Source of the DNA: Bacilli bacterium
Lineage (GTDB): Bacteria; Bacillota; Bacilli; Tumebacillales; JAQBPP01
Reading direction: 5' to 3'
NCBI GenBank assembly: GCA_028287455.1
Contig: JAQBPP010000102.1
Coordinates: 1 to 14,191 of the forward strand
Length of the DNA: 14,191 nucleotides
Positions within the stretch are counted from its first letter, which is position 1. Each line of letters opens with the position of its first letter. This document shows, one piece after another, positions 1-5,920 of this stretch. The position numbers were made by a program, and so were the translations under genes. Below the pieces are notes generated by a model, which ran no database searches, was not told where the DNA came from, and worked only from the letters and a program-made list of their open reading frames with translations.

Positions 1-141
1 CAGGATCGTCGCTAGCGTCGCCGCAATCGTGCTGAGATAATTTCTGGCCGTATCATAGTCCCCTGAAAAAATCGGGGGTGCAAAAGCAAATGCCAAAGCC
101 ATCAGCAAAAGCGTTGCACCAAATTGCAATAGGATTCTCAC
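1..141 (-). CDS. N-terminal part of a membrane protein, cut by the left edge (possibly DUF2254-like)
   Basis: An open frame runs from a GTG at 141-139 to the left edge without a stop (47 codons). GGGGAGG lies seven bases upstream of the GTG, an excellent ribosome binding site. The translation begins MRILLQFGATLLLMALAFAF, one hydrophobic segment that could be a signal anchor or first membrane helix. A short polar stretch follows (FSGDYDTARNYLS), then the start of a second apolar segment (TIAATLATIL). The pattern of an acidic/TAR stretch followed by LSTIAATLATIL recalls the conserved N-terminal part of DUF2254 membrane proteins, but too little is visible to be sure. The gene is divergent from the protease at 235. 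That an expressed gene starts here is fairly secure; its family is not. Confidence 0.55.
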   Translation of the reverse strand, partial: MRILLQFGATLLLMALAFAFAPPIFSGDYDTARNYLSTIAATLATIL

Positions 142-221
142 ACACAGGCCTCCCCGATATTTCCCTGTTTGACAGGACAGCTTGCCGCAGACACTAGTTC
201 TAGCAGGTAGAAGCTTAAAGT

Positions 222-227
222 GAGGTG
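222..227 (+). promoter_or_regulatory. Ribosome binding site that fixes the protease start
   Basis: GAGGTG matches the end of the anti-Shine-Dalgarno complement and lies seven bases before ATG 235. The upstream in-frame GTG at 220 has no such site and would itself overlap this one, so ATG 235 is preferred. Confidence 0.7.
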
Positions 228-234
228 GGGACTG

Positions 235-2133
235 ATGCGAAGGTCGATTTCTGCTTTGGTAGCTGTGGCTGCCATTCTTGCGGTAACAACTGTTATAGAG
301 AATCGACCCCATAGTGCGCAATTAAATCAACCGAAAAACAATGCAGCTGCACTGAACAGTCAGGCCCAAACTGCCAGCACCAGACTGGTAGCCCAGGATG
401 TTGCGCAAACCGCTTCGCTTTGTGTTTCCGATTGCCAAACCACGCTGCAGCATGTGGTGAGCAGCGTCGCGCACGAAACTTCTTTATCTGGCAAACAGCA
501 GGTGATTGAAAATGCGCTGCGCACGCACCCTCAATTTCAAACCATGCGATTGCAGCTCCCTGGTTCGGGACTGCAGACATTTGGCAAACAACCGTCAACT
601 GAGTGCAGCACCCACTTGGCCGCTGTGGAGAACTCCGCAAAGCAAGAGCGCAAACTCAGTTACGGGAACTTGGAAACCCCTGTTTCTGACGGCGCACCGA
701 CTTATCACCTGGCACTTGCTGCTCCGATCTCATTCGCAGATCCCAAACAACAACAATCAGGTGCTGGTGTTCTGTCAGCAGATACATCCATGGAGATTTT
801 AGGCCGGGTAGCCAAGCATTTGGACCGTCAATTTGGCACCGCAACGTCGCTCAGCCACACCGGCAAAACAATCCATTTGGGCGAGCCGCTGGCATTGGAA
901 GAGAGCAATCAACCAAATGCGACAGTCGCCAGCGCTCAGGTTCCGGCAGCTGGGTGGACGGTGAGCTCTCATTCCAAAATGACCGCCAAAGCCAATCGGA
1001 CCCCGATCGATGGAAATACGGAACTGGTAGTTCGCTTCCGCACGAAACAAAGCGATGAGCAGCTGCATCAAATGGAGGCTGCTTCCAAATCTACGGTTAC
1101 GATCAAGCGGCATGCATCCAGAATTTATGTGTTTCAGGCACCAGGCGATCGAATTGCAGACCTTACTAGTTTTTTCTTTTCAGCAGGTGCTTTATCCATT
1201 GAACCTCATACAAAAGCGAGAATTCATCAAGATCAGACCACAACTAATGAACCAAACGATGTGCTGTATGGCCGATATCAATGGAATTTTCCATACATCG
1301 GCGCAGATCAGGAGTGGAGCATCAACACTGGCAACCCTGCTGTAAAAGTAGCTGTCGTAGATACAGGCGTCGATATGAACCATCCGGAATTTCAGGATCA
1401 GCTGACCGATGGCTACAATGTGATCGACCCCAGTTCGCCGGCGCAAGACGATAATGGGCACGGAACACACGTCTCCGGCGTCATTGCCGCCAAAACGAAC
1501 AATCTGGAGGGCGTGGCTGGTATCGCGTTTAATAACAAAATAATGCCTGTTAAAGCCATGGATAAAGATGGTTCGGGTTCAGTTGCAGACATTGCCACTG
1601 GGATTGAATGGGCGGTGGATCACGGGGCAAATGTGATTAACCTGTCACTCGGAAATAATGAGGACTCCGCTGTTCTGCACCAGGCGGTACAATATGCTTA
1701 TTCTCACAATGTGGCAGTGATTGCCGCGATGGGCAATGATAACTCAAATGAACCCAATTACCCTGCAGCGTATCCGGAAGCGATTTCCGTCTGCGCGCTG
1801 GACTCTAATGGACAGCGTGCAAGCTTCTCCAATTATGGACCGCACGCATTTATTTCCGCCCCCGGTGTGTCGATTGCAAGTACGTATCCGGATAACCGAT
1901 ACGCGTCGATGTCAGGTACATCAATGGCCTGCCCGCATATCACGGGTGTAGTAAGTCTGTTAAAAAGCATCAATGCCCAGTTCAACGTGGATCAAATCAA
2001 AAGCATTCTGCAAAACTCGGCGATTGATTTAGGCGATCCTGGACGAGATCCATACTATGGTTACGGATTGGTCAACGCACCGGCAGCAGCAAGTCAAGCC
2101 GCAGGACAAGCTCCAGCGTCCCCAACACCCTAA
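235..2133 (+). CDS. Subtilisin-like serine protease (S8) with a Cache-like N-terminal region
   Basis: 632 residues from ATG 235 (a GTG at 220 would add five). Residues 3-20 are hydrophobic after MRR and form a signal peptide or anchor, so the protein acts outside the membrane. Residues about 50-245 look like an extracellular Cache-type sensor fold: a long helix, then a strand region with LALAAPI and GVLSADTSMEIL. This assignment is inference. Residues about 260-330 look like a fervidolysin/subtilisin-type propeptide. The catalytic domain, about 345-625, is clear: Asp376 in VAVVDTGVD, His409 in DNGHGTHVSG, oxyanion-hole Asn501 in AAMGNDN and Ser563 in GTSMACPH. The C-terminus is a short Ala/Pro tail. 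The triad is intact, so an active endopeptidase is expected; the substrate is unknown. The gene stands alone, divergent from the left-edge gene and ended by the hairpin at 2144-2173. Confidence 0.93.
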   Translation: MRRSISALVAVAAILAVTTVIENRPHSAQLNQPKNNAAALNSQAQTASTRLVAQDVAQTASLCVSDCQTTLQHVVSSVAHETSLSGKQQVIENALRTHPQFQTMRLQLPGSGLQTFGKQPSTECSTHLAAVENSAKQERKLSYGNLETPVSDGAPTYHLALAAPISFADPKQQQSGAGVLSADTSMEILGRVAKHLDRQFGTATSLSHTGKTIHLGEPLALEESNQPNATVASAQVPAAGWTVSSHSKMTAKANRTPIDGNTELVVRFRTKQSDEQLHQMEAASKSTVTIKRHASRIYVFQAPGDRIADLTSFFFSAGALSIEPHTKARIHQDQTTTNEPNDVLYGRYQWNFPYIGADQEWSINTGNPAVKVAVVDTGVDMNHPEFQDQLTDGYNVIDPSSPAQDDNGHGTHVSGVIAAKTNNLEGVAGIAFNNKIMPVKAMDKDGSGSVADIATGIEWAVDHGANVINLSLGNNEDSAVLHQAVQYAYSHNVAVIAAMGNDNSNEPNYPAAYPEAISVCALDSNGQRASFSNYGPHAFISAPGVSIASTYPDNRYASMSGTSMACPHITGVVSLLKSINAQFNVDQIKSILQNSAIDLGDPGRDPYYGYGLVNAPAAASQAAGQAPASPTP

Positions 2134-2143
2134 AACAACAGCG

Positions 2144-2173
2144 GCCCAGCCGGGCCTAATCGCCCGGCTGGGC
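2144..2173. terminator. 12-bp stem-loop between convergent genes, likely bidirectional terminator
   Basis: GCCCAGCCGGGC (2144-2155) and GCCCGGCTGGGC (2162-2173) form a perfect GC-rich stem around the six-base loop CTAATC. It lies 10 bases after the protease stop and 40 bases after the NlpC/P60 stop, which converge on it. On the minus strand the stem is followed by CGCTGTTGTTTTA, moderately T-rich; on the plus strand the tail is weaker (ATACACACTTCATT). It should therefore work best for the NlpC/P60 transcript and may also stop the protease transcript. Confidence 0.8.
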
Positions 2174-2213
2174 ATACACACTTCATTTATACGGCTGATA
2201 AACCACATGTCGC

Positions 2214-2723
2214 TTAGTAAATCCGTTTTGCTCCCACATAACGCGCGTTCCAATAAGAGTTGGTCAAACTGCTGTACGTTACACCTTTGGACGTAGCGCT
2301 AAGAAATTGCCCTTCACCGGCATAAATGCCAACGTGTGAGGCACCTGGACAGTATGTCGTGAAAAACACCAGATCGCCAATCTGCAAACTGTTTCGTGAC
2401 ACACTGCTTCCGACCGAATACATACTGGCAGCAGTGCGCGGCAAACTGACCCCCAGATGCTGATACACATACTGCACAAAACCTGAACAGTCAAACCCGG
2501 ATGGCGTGCTGCCTCCCCAAACATACGGCACACCCCGGTACTGCGCTCCGAAGCCGACTGCCCGATCACCTAATGCAAAGCCGGCTGCTGCTGAACCGCT
2601 GGAACCGGAATGAGCTAGAACGTTTCCATAGGGATCCAAATCTGCAGCGCTGGCATGCATGGAGTCATTTGAAAGCGCTGCCAGCGTTAATCCAGCGAAA
2701 ATTGCAACAACTGCCTTGTTCAT
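2214..2723 (-). CDS. Exported NlpC/P60 peptidoglycan hydrolase
   Basis: 169 residues. The N-terminus (MNKAVVAIFAGLTLAAL, then ASA before ADLD) is a signal peptide with likely cleavage near residue 26, so the enzyme acts in the cell wall. Residues about 53-169 are one NlpC/P60 domain: YVWGGSTPSGFDCSGFVQ with nucleophile Cys79, the LPRTAASMY segment, QIGDLVFF, and His130 in SHVGIYAG. The third polar position, usually His (or Asn in LytE-like enzymes), appears to be Ser142 in QFLSATSKGV. The family cleaves the D-gamma-glutamyl to diamino-acid bond of stem peptides. No LysM or SH3 binding domain is present, so it is a minimal secreted hydrolase. GGGAGG precedes the ATG by six bases. The leader carries a c-di-AMP riboswitch, so expression should follow c-di-AMP level. 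No gene is co-transcribed downstream. Confidence 0.93.
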   Translation of the reverse strand: MNKAVVAIFAGLTLAALSNDSMHASAADLDPYGNVLAHSGSSGSAAAGFALGDRAVGFGAQYRGVPYVWGGSTPSGFDCSGFVQYVYQHLGVSLPRTAASMYSVGSSVSRNSLQIGDLVFFTTYCPGASHVGIYAGEGQFLSATSKGVTYSSLTNSYWNARYVGAKRIY

Positions 2724-2729
2724 TGTAAT

Positions 2730-2735
2730 CCTCCC
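2730..2735 (-). promoter_or_regulatory. Ribosome binding site of the NlpC/P60 gene, overlapping the riboswitch P1 stem
   Basis: GGGAGG on the minus strand lies six bases before the ATG at 2723. Its first two G bases (2735, 2734) are also the last two bases of the 3' strand of the predicted P1 stem of the riboswitch, so ligand binding could mask part of this site. Confidence 0.6.
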
Positions 2736-2901
2736 AGAGCCTCCGAGGTTAGTTGACGGGTTGAGAGGAGAGGTCCCCTTACACTTTTATAGTGTTTCAC
2801 CCCCGCACCTTGACGTCCCACATCTGAACGATTGCTATACTTGGTATAGCTGGTGCTGTAGTTCATCCCCCGTACTGATGGTTCGCATCAGATTCGGCTG
2901 G
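2734..2901 (-). ncRNA. Cyclic di-AMP riboswitch (ydaO/yuaA class)
   Basis: Read 5'->3' on the minus strand, this leader has the conserved blocks of the ydaO aptamer in order. GCCGAATC (2898-2891) leads into a P2-type hairpin, CTGATG-CGAAC-CATCAG (2891-2875), then GTACGGGGGATGAAC. A stem GCACC/GGTGC (2856-2852 with 2809-2805) encloses a hairpin with GCTATAC/GTATAGC arms. GGGGGTGAA then precedes a small ACACT/AGTGT stem, and AAGGGGACC follows. The 3' block CCGTCAACTAACCTCGG is the most diagnostic. P1 pairs CCA/GCC at the 5' end with GGC...TGG at the 3' end. Recognition is by recall of the consensus, not by a covariance search. The class senses c-di-AMP and usually turns genes off at high ligand. 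No terminator is visible between aptamer and ATG; P1 runs into the Shine-Dalgarno sequence, suggesting translational control. Confidence 0.88.
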
Positions 2902-2924
2902 TTTTTTGACACTGTCTGGGAGAG

Positions 2925-2953
2925 AGCATAACAAATCTGACAAATAGACTCAA
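2925..2953 (-). promoter_or_regulatory. Sigma-A-type promoter of the riboswitch/NlpC-P60 transcript
   Basis: On the minus strand, TTGAGT (2953-2948) is followed after 17 bases by TATGCT (2930-2925). TGT immediately before the -10 gives an extended -10. Transcription would start near 2918, about 17 bases before the first aptamer base, which fits a riboswitch leader well. Confidence 0.6.
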
Positions 2954-2990
2954 GGAAATGCAGAAGAGTTCAGGGATGTAAATATTTCCA

Positions 2991-3009
2991 AATCAGAATA
3001 TTACTGATT
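2991..3009. terminator. Weak AT-rich hairpin after the alpha/beta hydrolase gene
   Basis: AATCAG (2991-2996) and CTGATT (3004-3009) can pair around AATATTA. The hairpin lies nine bases beyond the hydrolase stop. On the minus strand it is followed by TGGAAATATTT, only partly T-rich. The better T-rich tail (GTTCTTGTTTT) is on the plus strand. It may be a weak terminator; the stem is only six pairs, mostly A-T. Confidence 0.3.
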
Positions 3010-3018
3010 GTTCTTGTT

Positions 3019-3825
3019 TTAAATTCGCTGCTCACACCATTTCAAAATGTGCCGCAGCACTTCCTCGCGCTCTGGCTCTTGAAGCAGCTGATGATAACAT
3101 TCGGGGAATTCATGGTACTCTTTGTCAGTTGATTTCACCTGTTGAAACAGCGCAGTCGAACAGGCGGAGTCCACAACGCGATCACTGCCAGCCTGCAGCA
3201 GCAGCAGCGGCAAATCGAAGCGCTTAGATTCTGACAAAGCCTGCTGCATCGCCGATTGCAATTCGATAAACCAGCGAACCGACACCTTCTTATACACCAA
3301 CGGATCGTTTGCATAGGACTCAATCTCCGCTGGCGTCCGCGAGGTCCAGCTGGGGTTAATTTCGTTGTTTAAACGCAGTCCTGGGCAAAGTTTGTTTAGA
3401 ACTCCAGCCAGCCTCAGCTTCCACACAGACACGGGCATTTTTAAACCCAAACAAGGAGAGCATAAAATCACGCCGCGAACTGGCAGCTCATCCGTCTGTG
3501 ATTGCAGGTAACGGACGATGGCCAGTGACCCCATCGAGTGACCCAGCAAAAAAAGAGGCACATCCGGCTGCATGCGCCTGGTGCGCTGGACAAACTGTCC
3601 AATTGCTTCTTCATATTCAGCAAACGAGTTGACATGGCCTTGACGTCCGCCTGAATTCCCATGACCTGGGAGGTCACCTGCACAAACCACAATGCCTTCC
3701 CGGTTAAACCAGTTTGCAGTTTGTTCATACCGGCCGGTATGCTCCATTGCGCCGTGAATCAGCAGAACAGCCGCACGTATTGATTCGCCACGCGGTTCCC
3801 ATTTGCGGAAATAGAGTTCTGTCAT
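3019..3825 (-). CDS. Alpha/beta hydrolase, monoacylglycerol lipase/lysophospholipase-like
   Basis: 268 residues from ATG 3825. A GTG at 3855 would add ten residues but has no ribosome binding site, whereas GGGAGGGGCGGG lies 8-20 bases before ATG 3825. The fold is shown by LLIHGAMEHTGRY near the N-terminus, AGDLPGHGNSGGRQGHV (residues 49-65), the nucleophile elbow LLGHSMGS with Ser97, the acid Asp215 in QAGSDRVV, and His245 in PECYHQLL. The GHGxSxGxxGH motif and a cap of about 70 residues between 125 and 200 place it in the Hydrolase_4 group, which hydrolyses monoacylglycerols, lysophospholipids or similar esters. No signal peptide is seen, so it is cytosolic. It is a single gene; its intergenic spacing on both sides argues against an operon. 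The exact substrate cannot be told from sequence. Confidence 0.9.
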   Translation of the reverse strand: MTELYFRKWEPRGESIRAAVLLIHGAMEHTGRYEQTANWFNREGIVVCAGDLPGHGNSGGRQGHVNSFAEYEEAIGQFVQRTRRMQPDVPLFLLGHSMGSLAIVRYLQSQTDELPVRGVILCSPCLGLKMPVSVWKLRLAGVLNKLCPGLRLNNEINPSWTSRTPAEIESYANDPLVYKKVSVRWFIELQSAMQQALSESKRFDLPLLLLQAGSDRVVDSACSTALFQQVKSTDKEYHEFPECYHQLLQEPEREEVLRHILKWCEQRI

Positions 3826-3946
3826 AGCTGATTCCCGCCCCTCCCTGCTTGGCACAAAATTACAGCTTATTCACGCAGCTCACGTTCTGAACTGTGTCCA
3901 ACTTTTATAGACATGAATAGAGGAATGGAAAGGAGAGGAAACTTCT

Positions 3947-4093
3947 GTGGAAGAGAACTTGTTTGAATGGGTGCAGGATATGCTCTCCATTGCCGGAAAT
4001 ATTGCAGAACTGATTGGTCTTGCACTGCTCATCCGGGGATTGCAGCCTTCTTCTGCACGTCCTTCAGCACGCGAAAAGAGACGTTCCTATTAG
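3947..4093 (+). CDS. Small hydrophobic protein, 48 residues, unknown function
   Basis: GTG 3947 is preceded by AGGAGAGG (3931-3938) with eight bases of spacing, one of the better ribosome binding sites in the window. The frame stays open for 48 codons and ends at TAG 4091-4093. The product starts MEENLFEWVQDMLSIAG and continues with an apolar stretch, NIAELIGLALLIRGL (about residues 18-32), then a basic, Ser/Arg-rich tail (ARPSAREKRRSY). This suggests one amphipathic or membrane helix with a positive cytoplasmic tail. The N-terminal half vaguely recalls DUF1622-type small membrane proteins, but that is not a firm match. Its stop codon overlaps the stop codon of the opposite-strand VOC gene (4090-4092). 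Expression is supported only by the RBS and composition; no convincing promoter was found in 3856-3930. Confidence 0.6.
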   Translation: MEENLFEWVQDMLSIAGNIAELIGLALLIRGLQPSSARPSAREKRRSY

Positions 4094-4467
4094 TCTCTTT
4101 CAACGAATTCCAACCGCTCCCCGTCCGGCCCCCGGAAAAATGCGATTTTTACTCCGTCCAAAATGACACGCGGCGCCAGGTCATCCATTTCCACGCCCAA
4201 TGAAGCCAACCGATCAATTTCGGCCTGGATATTCTCGACGCGAAATGCAAAATGATTGATGACACCCTCGGTGGGTTCGGAATTTCCCCGGCAAATCAAT
4301 TCCACCTCGAAATCAGACTGCGTCGGATGATGCAAAAATGCCAGTTCAGTTTTGGGTCCATTAAACGCACGCTTGCGCAGAACCAGACCAAACACGTCTT
4401 GATAAAAACGAACTGAGCGATCCATATCTGCTACGAGCACACCTAAATGTTCCAATCTGTTGATCAT
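4090..4467 (-). CDS. VOC-superfamily protein (glyoxalase/dioxygenase fold)
   Basis: 125 residues, the usual size of a single-chain two-module VOC protein. The first module starts LEHLGVLVADMDRSVRFYQ and includes FGLVL; the second starts INHFAFRVENIQAEIDRL and ends with GPDGERLEFVE. Metal-ligand positions of the family appear intact: His7, Glu56 (FEVELI), His72 (NHFAF) and Glu120 (LEFVE). This fits a lactoylglutathione lyase-like or methylmalonyl-CoA epimerase-like metalloenzyme. The GPDGxxLEF ending favours the glyoxalase I-like group, but in bacilli lacking glutathione the substrate is uncertain. The gene starts 23 bases after the Crp/Fnr-family gene with GGAGGA about ten bases before ATG, so the two are probably one transcript. 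Its 3' end overlaps the convergent small gene by three bases. Confidence 0.88.
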   Translation of the reverse strand: MINRLEHLGVLVADMDRSVRFYQDVFGLVLRKRAFNGPKTELAFLHHPTQSDFEVELICRGNSEPTEGVINHFAFRVENIQAEIDRLASLGVEMDDLAPRVILDGVKIAFFRGPDGERLEFVERD

Positions 4468-4490
4468 TTGCCGACTTCCTCCGATTGACT

Positions 4491-5174
4491 TCAGATATGA
4501 AATAAAGCTTGTTGATCGAGCAGCACAATTTGTTTGCGAATAACATCCAGATAACCCGCGGCTTTGAACTCACTCAGGATTTTGCTGGTTGTTTCACGAG
4601 TGGATCCGATCAAACTCGCCATGTCTTCATGGGTTAACTTCAGATCGATTACCACACCGTTGGCCGTAAATTTGCCGTGCATATCCGCCAATTTCAGCAG
4701 CAGCCGTGCAAGCCGCGATTGAACGCCGTGAAACACCAAATTTTCCATCTGCTCTTGCGCGTCCTCCAGCCGCTGTTCCACAATACGCGCCAATTTAAGT
4801 GAAACGGCCGGATTTTTAATCATCAGCTGCTCAAATTGACGTTTATCAATCGCGCAAATATACGCGTCATCAAGCGCCTCTGCAAAATGTTTGCGCGGTT
4901 CATCTCCAAACAGCGCACTTTCTCCAAATATATCGCCTGGCTCCAGGATGACCAGGGTAAATAGTTTCCCGGTATCGGAAAGCCTTGAGATGCGGACACG
5001 GCCCATTTTCAACATATACACCGCGTTGCTCGGTTCATTGGGCGTAAAAACATACTGCCGTTTGGGAACAAACGTCGGGTAACTCCCTTTGCCTAACTGA
5101 TCCAATTCCTCCGATTGCAAACCGTCAAACAATTCATAGTCGGCAAGCAGACAAGGTACGCAAATGGCTTCCAT
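4491..5174 (-). CDS. Crp/Fnr-family transcription regulator
   Basis: 227 residues. Residues about 14-125 form the cyclic-nucleotide-binding-type beta barrel (FDGLQSEELDQLGKG, then PGDIFGESALFGDEPRKH). A long dimer helix runs about 120-150. Residues 155-225 form the winged helix, with HTH segment LTHEDMASLIGSTRETTSKI (180-199); TRETTSKIL is the classic recognition-helix pattern. The barrel has FGE and PR but not the full cAMP-contact RxAT signature (PRKHFAEA), so the ligand is unclear. Two cysteines near the N-terminus (Cys5, Cys8; CVPC) are an N-terminal CxxC; a third lies at 107. This is too few in the usual arrangement to claim an Fnr-type iron-sulfur cluster. It has its own promoter at 5209-5237 and precedes the VOC gene, probably as an operon. 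Target genes cannot be inferred. Confidence 0.92.
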   Translation of the reverse strand: MEAICVPCLLADYELFDGLQSEELDQLGKGSYPTFVPKRQYVFTPNEPSNAVYMLKMGRVRISRLSDTGKLFTLVILEPGDIFGESALFGDEPRKHFAEALDDAYICAIDKRQFEQLMIKNPAVSLKLARIVEQRLEDAQEQMENLVFHGVQSRLARLLLKLADMHGKFTANGVVIDLKLTHEDMASLIGSTRETTSKILSEFKAAGYLDVIRKQIVLLDQQALFHI

Positions 5175-5208
5175 GATCTCGCAGGCCCCCTTTCATTCCC
5201 TTGCCAAA

Positions 5209-5237
5209 ACAATACCACCACGCGGGTACTGTGACAA
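5209..5237 (-). promoter_or_regulatory. Sigma-A-type promoter for the Crp/Fnr-VOC unit
   Basis: On the minus strand, TTGTCA (5237-5232) is followed after 17 bases by TATTGT (5214-5209), with TGG before it as an extended -10. Start would be near 5202, 28 bases before the ATG. The -35 overlaps TCACA, half of a Crp-type TGTGA/TCACA site; the other half is absent, so autoregulation is only a suggestion. Confidence 0.55.
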
Positions 5238-5256
5238 GAATCTTTTGGCCCACACC

Positions 5257-5280
5257 AGCAGCAGGAGACTTACTGCTGCT
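5257..5280. other. 8-bp hairpin spanning the pyrE stop codon
   Basis: AGCAGCAG (5257-5264) and CTGCTGCT (5273-5280) form a perfect stem around GAGACTTA, which contains the pyrE stop codon. No T-run follows on the minus strand (GGTGTGGGCC), so it is not a standard intrinsic terminator. It might stabilise or help end the operon mRNA, or simply reflect the CAG-rich end of pyrE. Confidence 0.35.
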
Positions 5281-5908
5281 CCATCCACTGAAACCCTTCC
5301 GGATTTTCCCTCCATTTGGCCAGAAAGTTCGCATCCGCCTCCTGGATGATCCCCATCTCAACTGCCGCTTTCATCAGCGCGGCATAGCCGGTTAGTGAAT
5401 AGGCGTTAAAACCAGCATCTCGGAAGTTTTGTTCGCAGCGAGGGAACTGATACGAATAAATAGCCGCTACACCTGCGACTTGCGCCCCGGTATCTTCGAC
5501 TACCGCTTTAGCAGCAGCAATAGACGAACCGCCTGTTGAAAACGCATCTTCAATGACGACGACCCGGTGGGAAGAGTGAATGCGCCCTTCAATGCGGTTC
5601 AGTTTGCCATGGCCTTTTGGCTTGTCGCGAATGTAAGCCATCGGAACATTCAGCAGCTCTGAGACGTACGCTGCATGCGGAATACCCGCCGTCGACGTGC
5701 CAGCCACCACATCTACCGCCCCAAACTCGCGCTCAATGAGTTCCACAAAGCCGCGGGCAATCGCCCGGCGAACTTGCGGATAGCTGATTGTTAGCCGGTT
5801 GTCGCAATACATAGGTGATTTGAGTCCTGACGTCCAGGTGAACGGCTCGAGAGGCCTGATGATCACCGCGCCAATCTGCAGCAGCATTTTCGCAATCGTT
5901 TGCTCCAT
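5270..5908 (-). CDS. pyrE: Orotate phosphoribosyltransferase
   Basis: 212 residues, normal for bacterial PyrE. It joins orotate and PRPP to give orotidine 5'-phosphate, the fifth step to UMP, in the cytosol as a dimer. The sequence has FTWTSGLKSPMYCDNR (residues 23-38), the orotate/PRPP-contacting N-terminal segment; RDKPKGHGK (94-102), the flexible catalytic loop; and VVVIEDAFSTGGSS (116-129), the PRPP-binding motif. Usual family versions read DxxTTG or DLISTGGS, so DAFSTGG is a mild variant with the key Asp and TGG kept. AAGGAG sits eight bases before the ATG in a 12-base gap after pyrF. It is the last gene of the pyr operon; the following Crp-family gene appears to have its own promoter. 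Confidence 0.96.
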   Translation of the reverse strand: MEQTIAKMLLQIGAVIIRPLEPFTWTSGLKSPMYCDNRLTISYPQVRRAIARGFVELIEREFGAVDVVAGTSTAGIPHAAYVSELLNVPMAYIRDKPKGHGKLNRIEGRIHSSHRVVVIEDAFSTGGSSIAAAKAVVEDTGAQVAGVAAIYSYQFPRCEQNFRDAGFNAYSLTGYAALMKAAVEMGIIQEADANFLAKWRENPEGFQWMEQQ

Positions 5909-5920
5909 CGTTATCGCTCC

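Noticed and set aside
164..197. TTGACA (169-174) inside a 5-3-5 inverted repeat as the protease promoter and operator.
   Set aside because: The -35 is perfect but the hexamer 17 bases later is CACTAG, a poor -10, and short inverted repeats of this size are common by chance.
2794..2799. TGAAAC on the minus strand as an ECF sigma-W -35 element for the wall hydrolase.
   Set aside because: No CGTA-type -10 follows at the right distance, and the bases are part of the conserved GGGGGTGAA aptamer block.
2833..2841. TGCTATACT on the plus strand, a near-perfect extended -10 with TTGACG 20 bases upstream, as a promoter for an antisense RNA.
   Set aside because: It lies inside the riboswitch aptamer, where the sequence is explained by RNA pairing, and the -35 spacing is too long. 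Nothing on the plus strand downstream needs it.
2834..2850. The 7-3-7 palindrome GCTATAC-TTG-GTATAGC as a repressor operator.
   Set aside because: It falls between the conserved aptamer blocks and reads best as a hairpin of the riboswitch.
2875..2907. CTGATG/CATCAG hairpin followed by TTTTTT on the plus strand as an intrinsic terminator.
   Set aside because: The hairpin is the P2-type stem of the minus-strand riboswitch, and the T-run is ten bases past the stem.
3856..3930. TATAGA near 3907-3912 as the -10 of a promoter for the small protein.
   Set aside because: No acceptable -35 lies 16-18 bases upstream.
3967..4203. A 78-codon plus-strand frame starting at ATG 3967.
   Set aside because: It has no ribosome site, overlaps the end of the VOC gene by over 100 bases, and is out of frame with the better-supported GTG 3947 gene.
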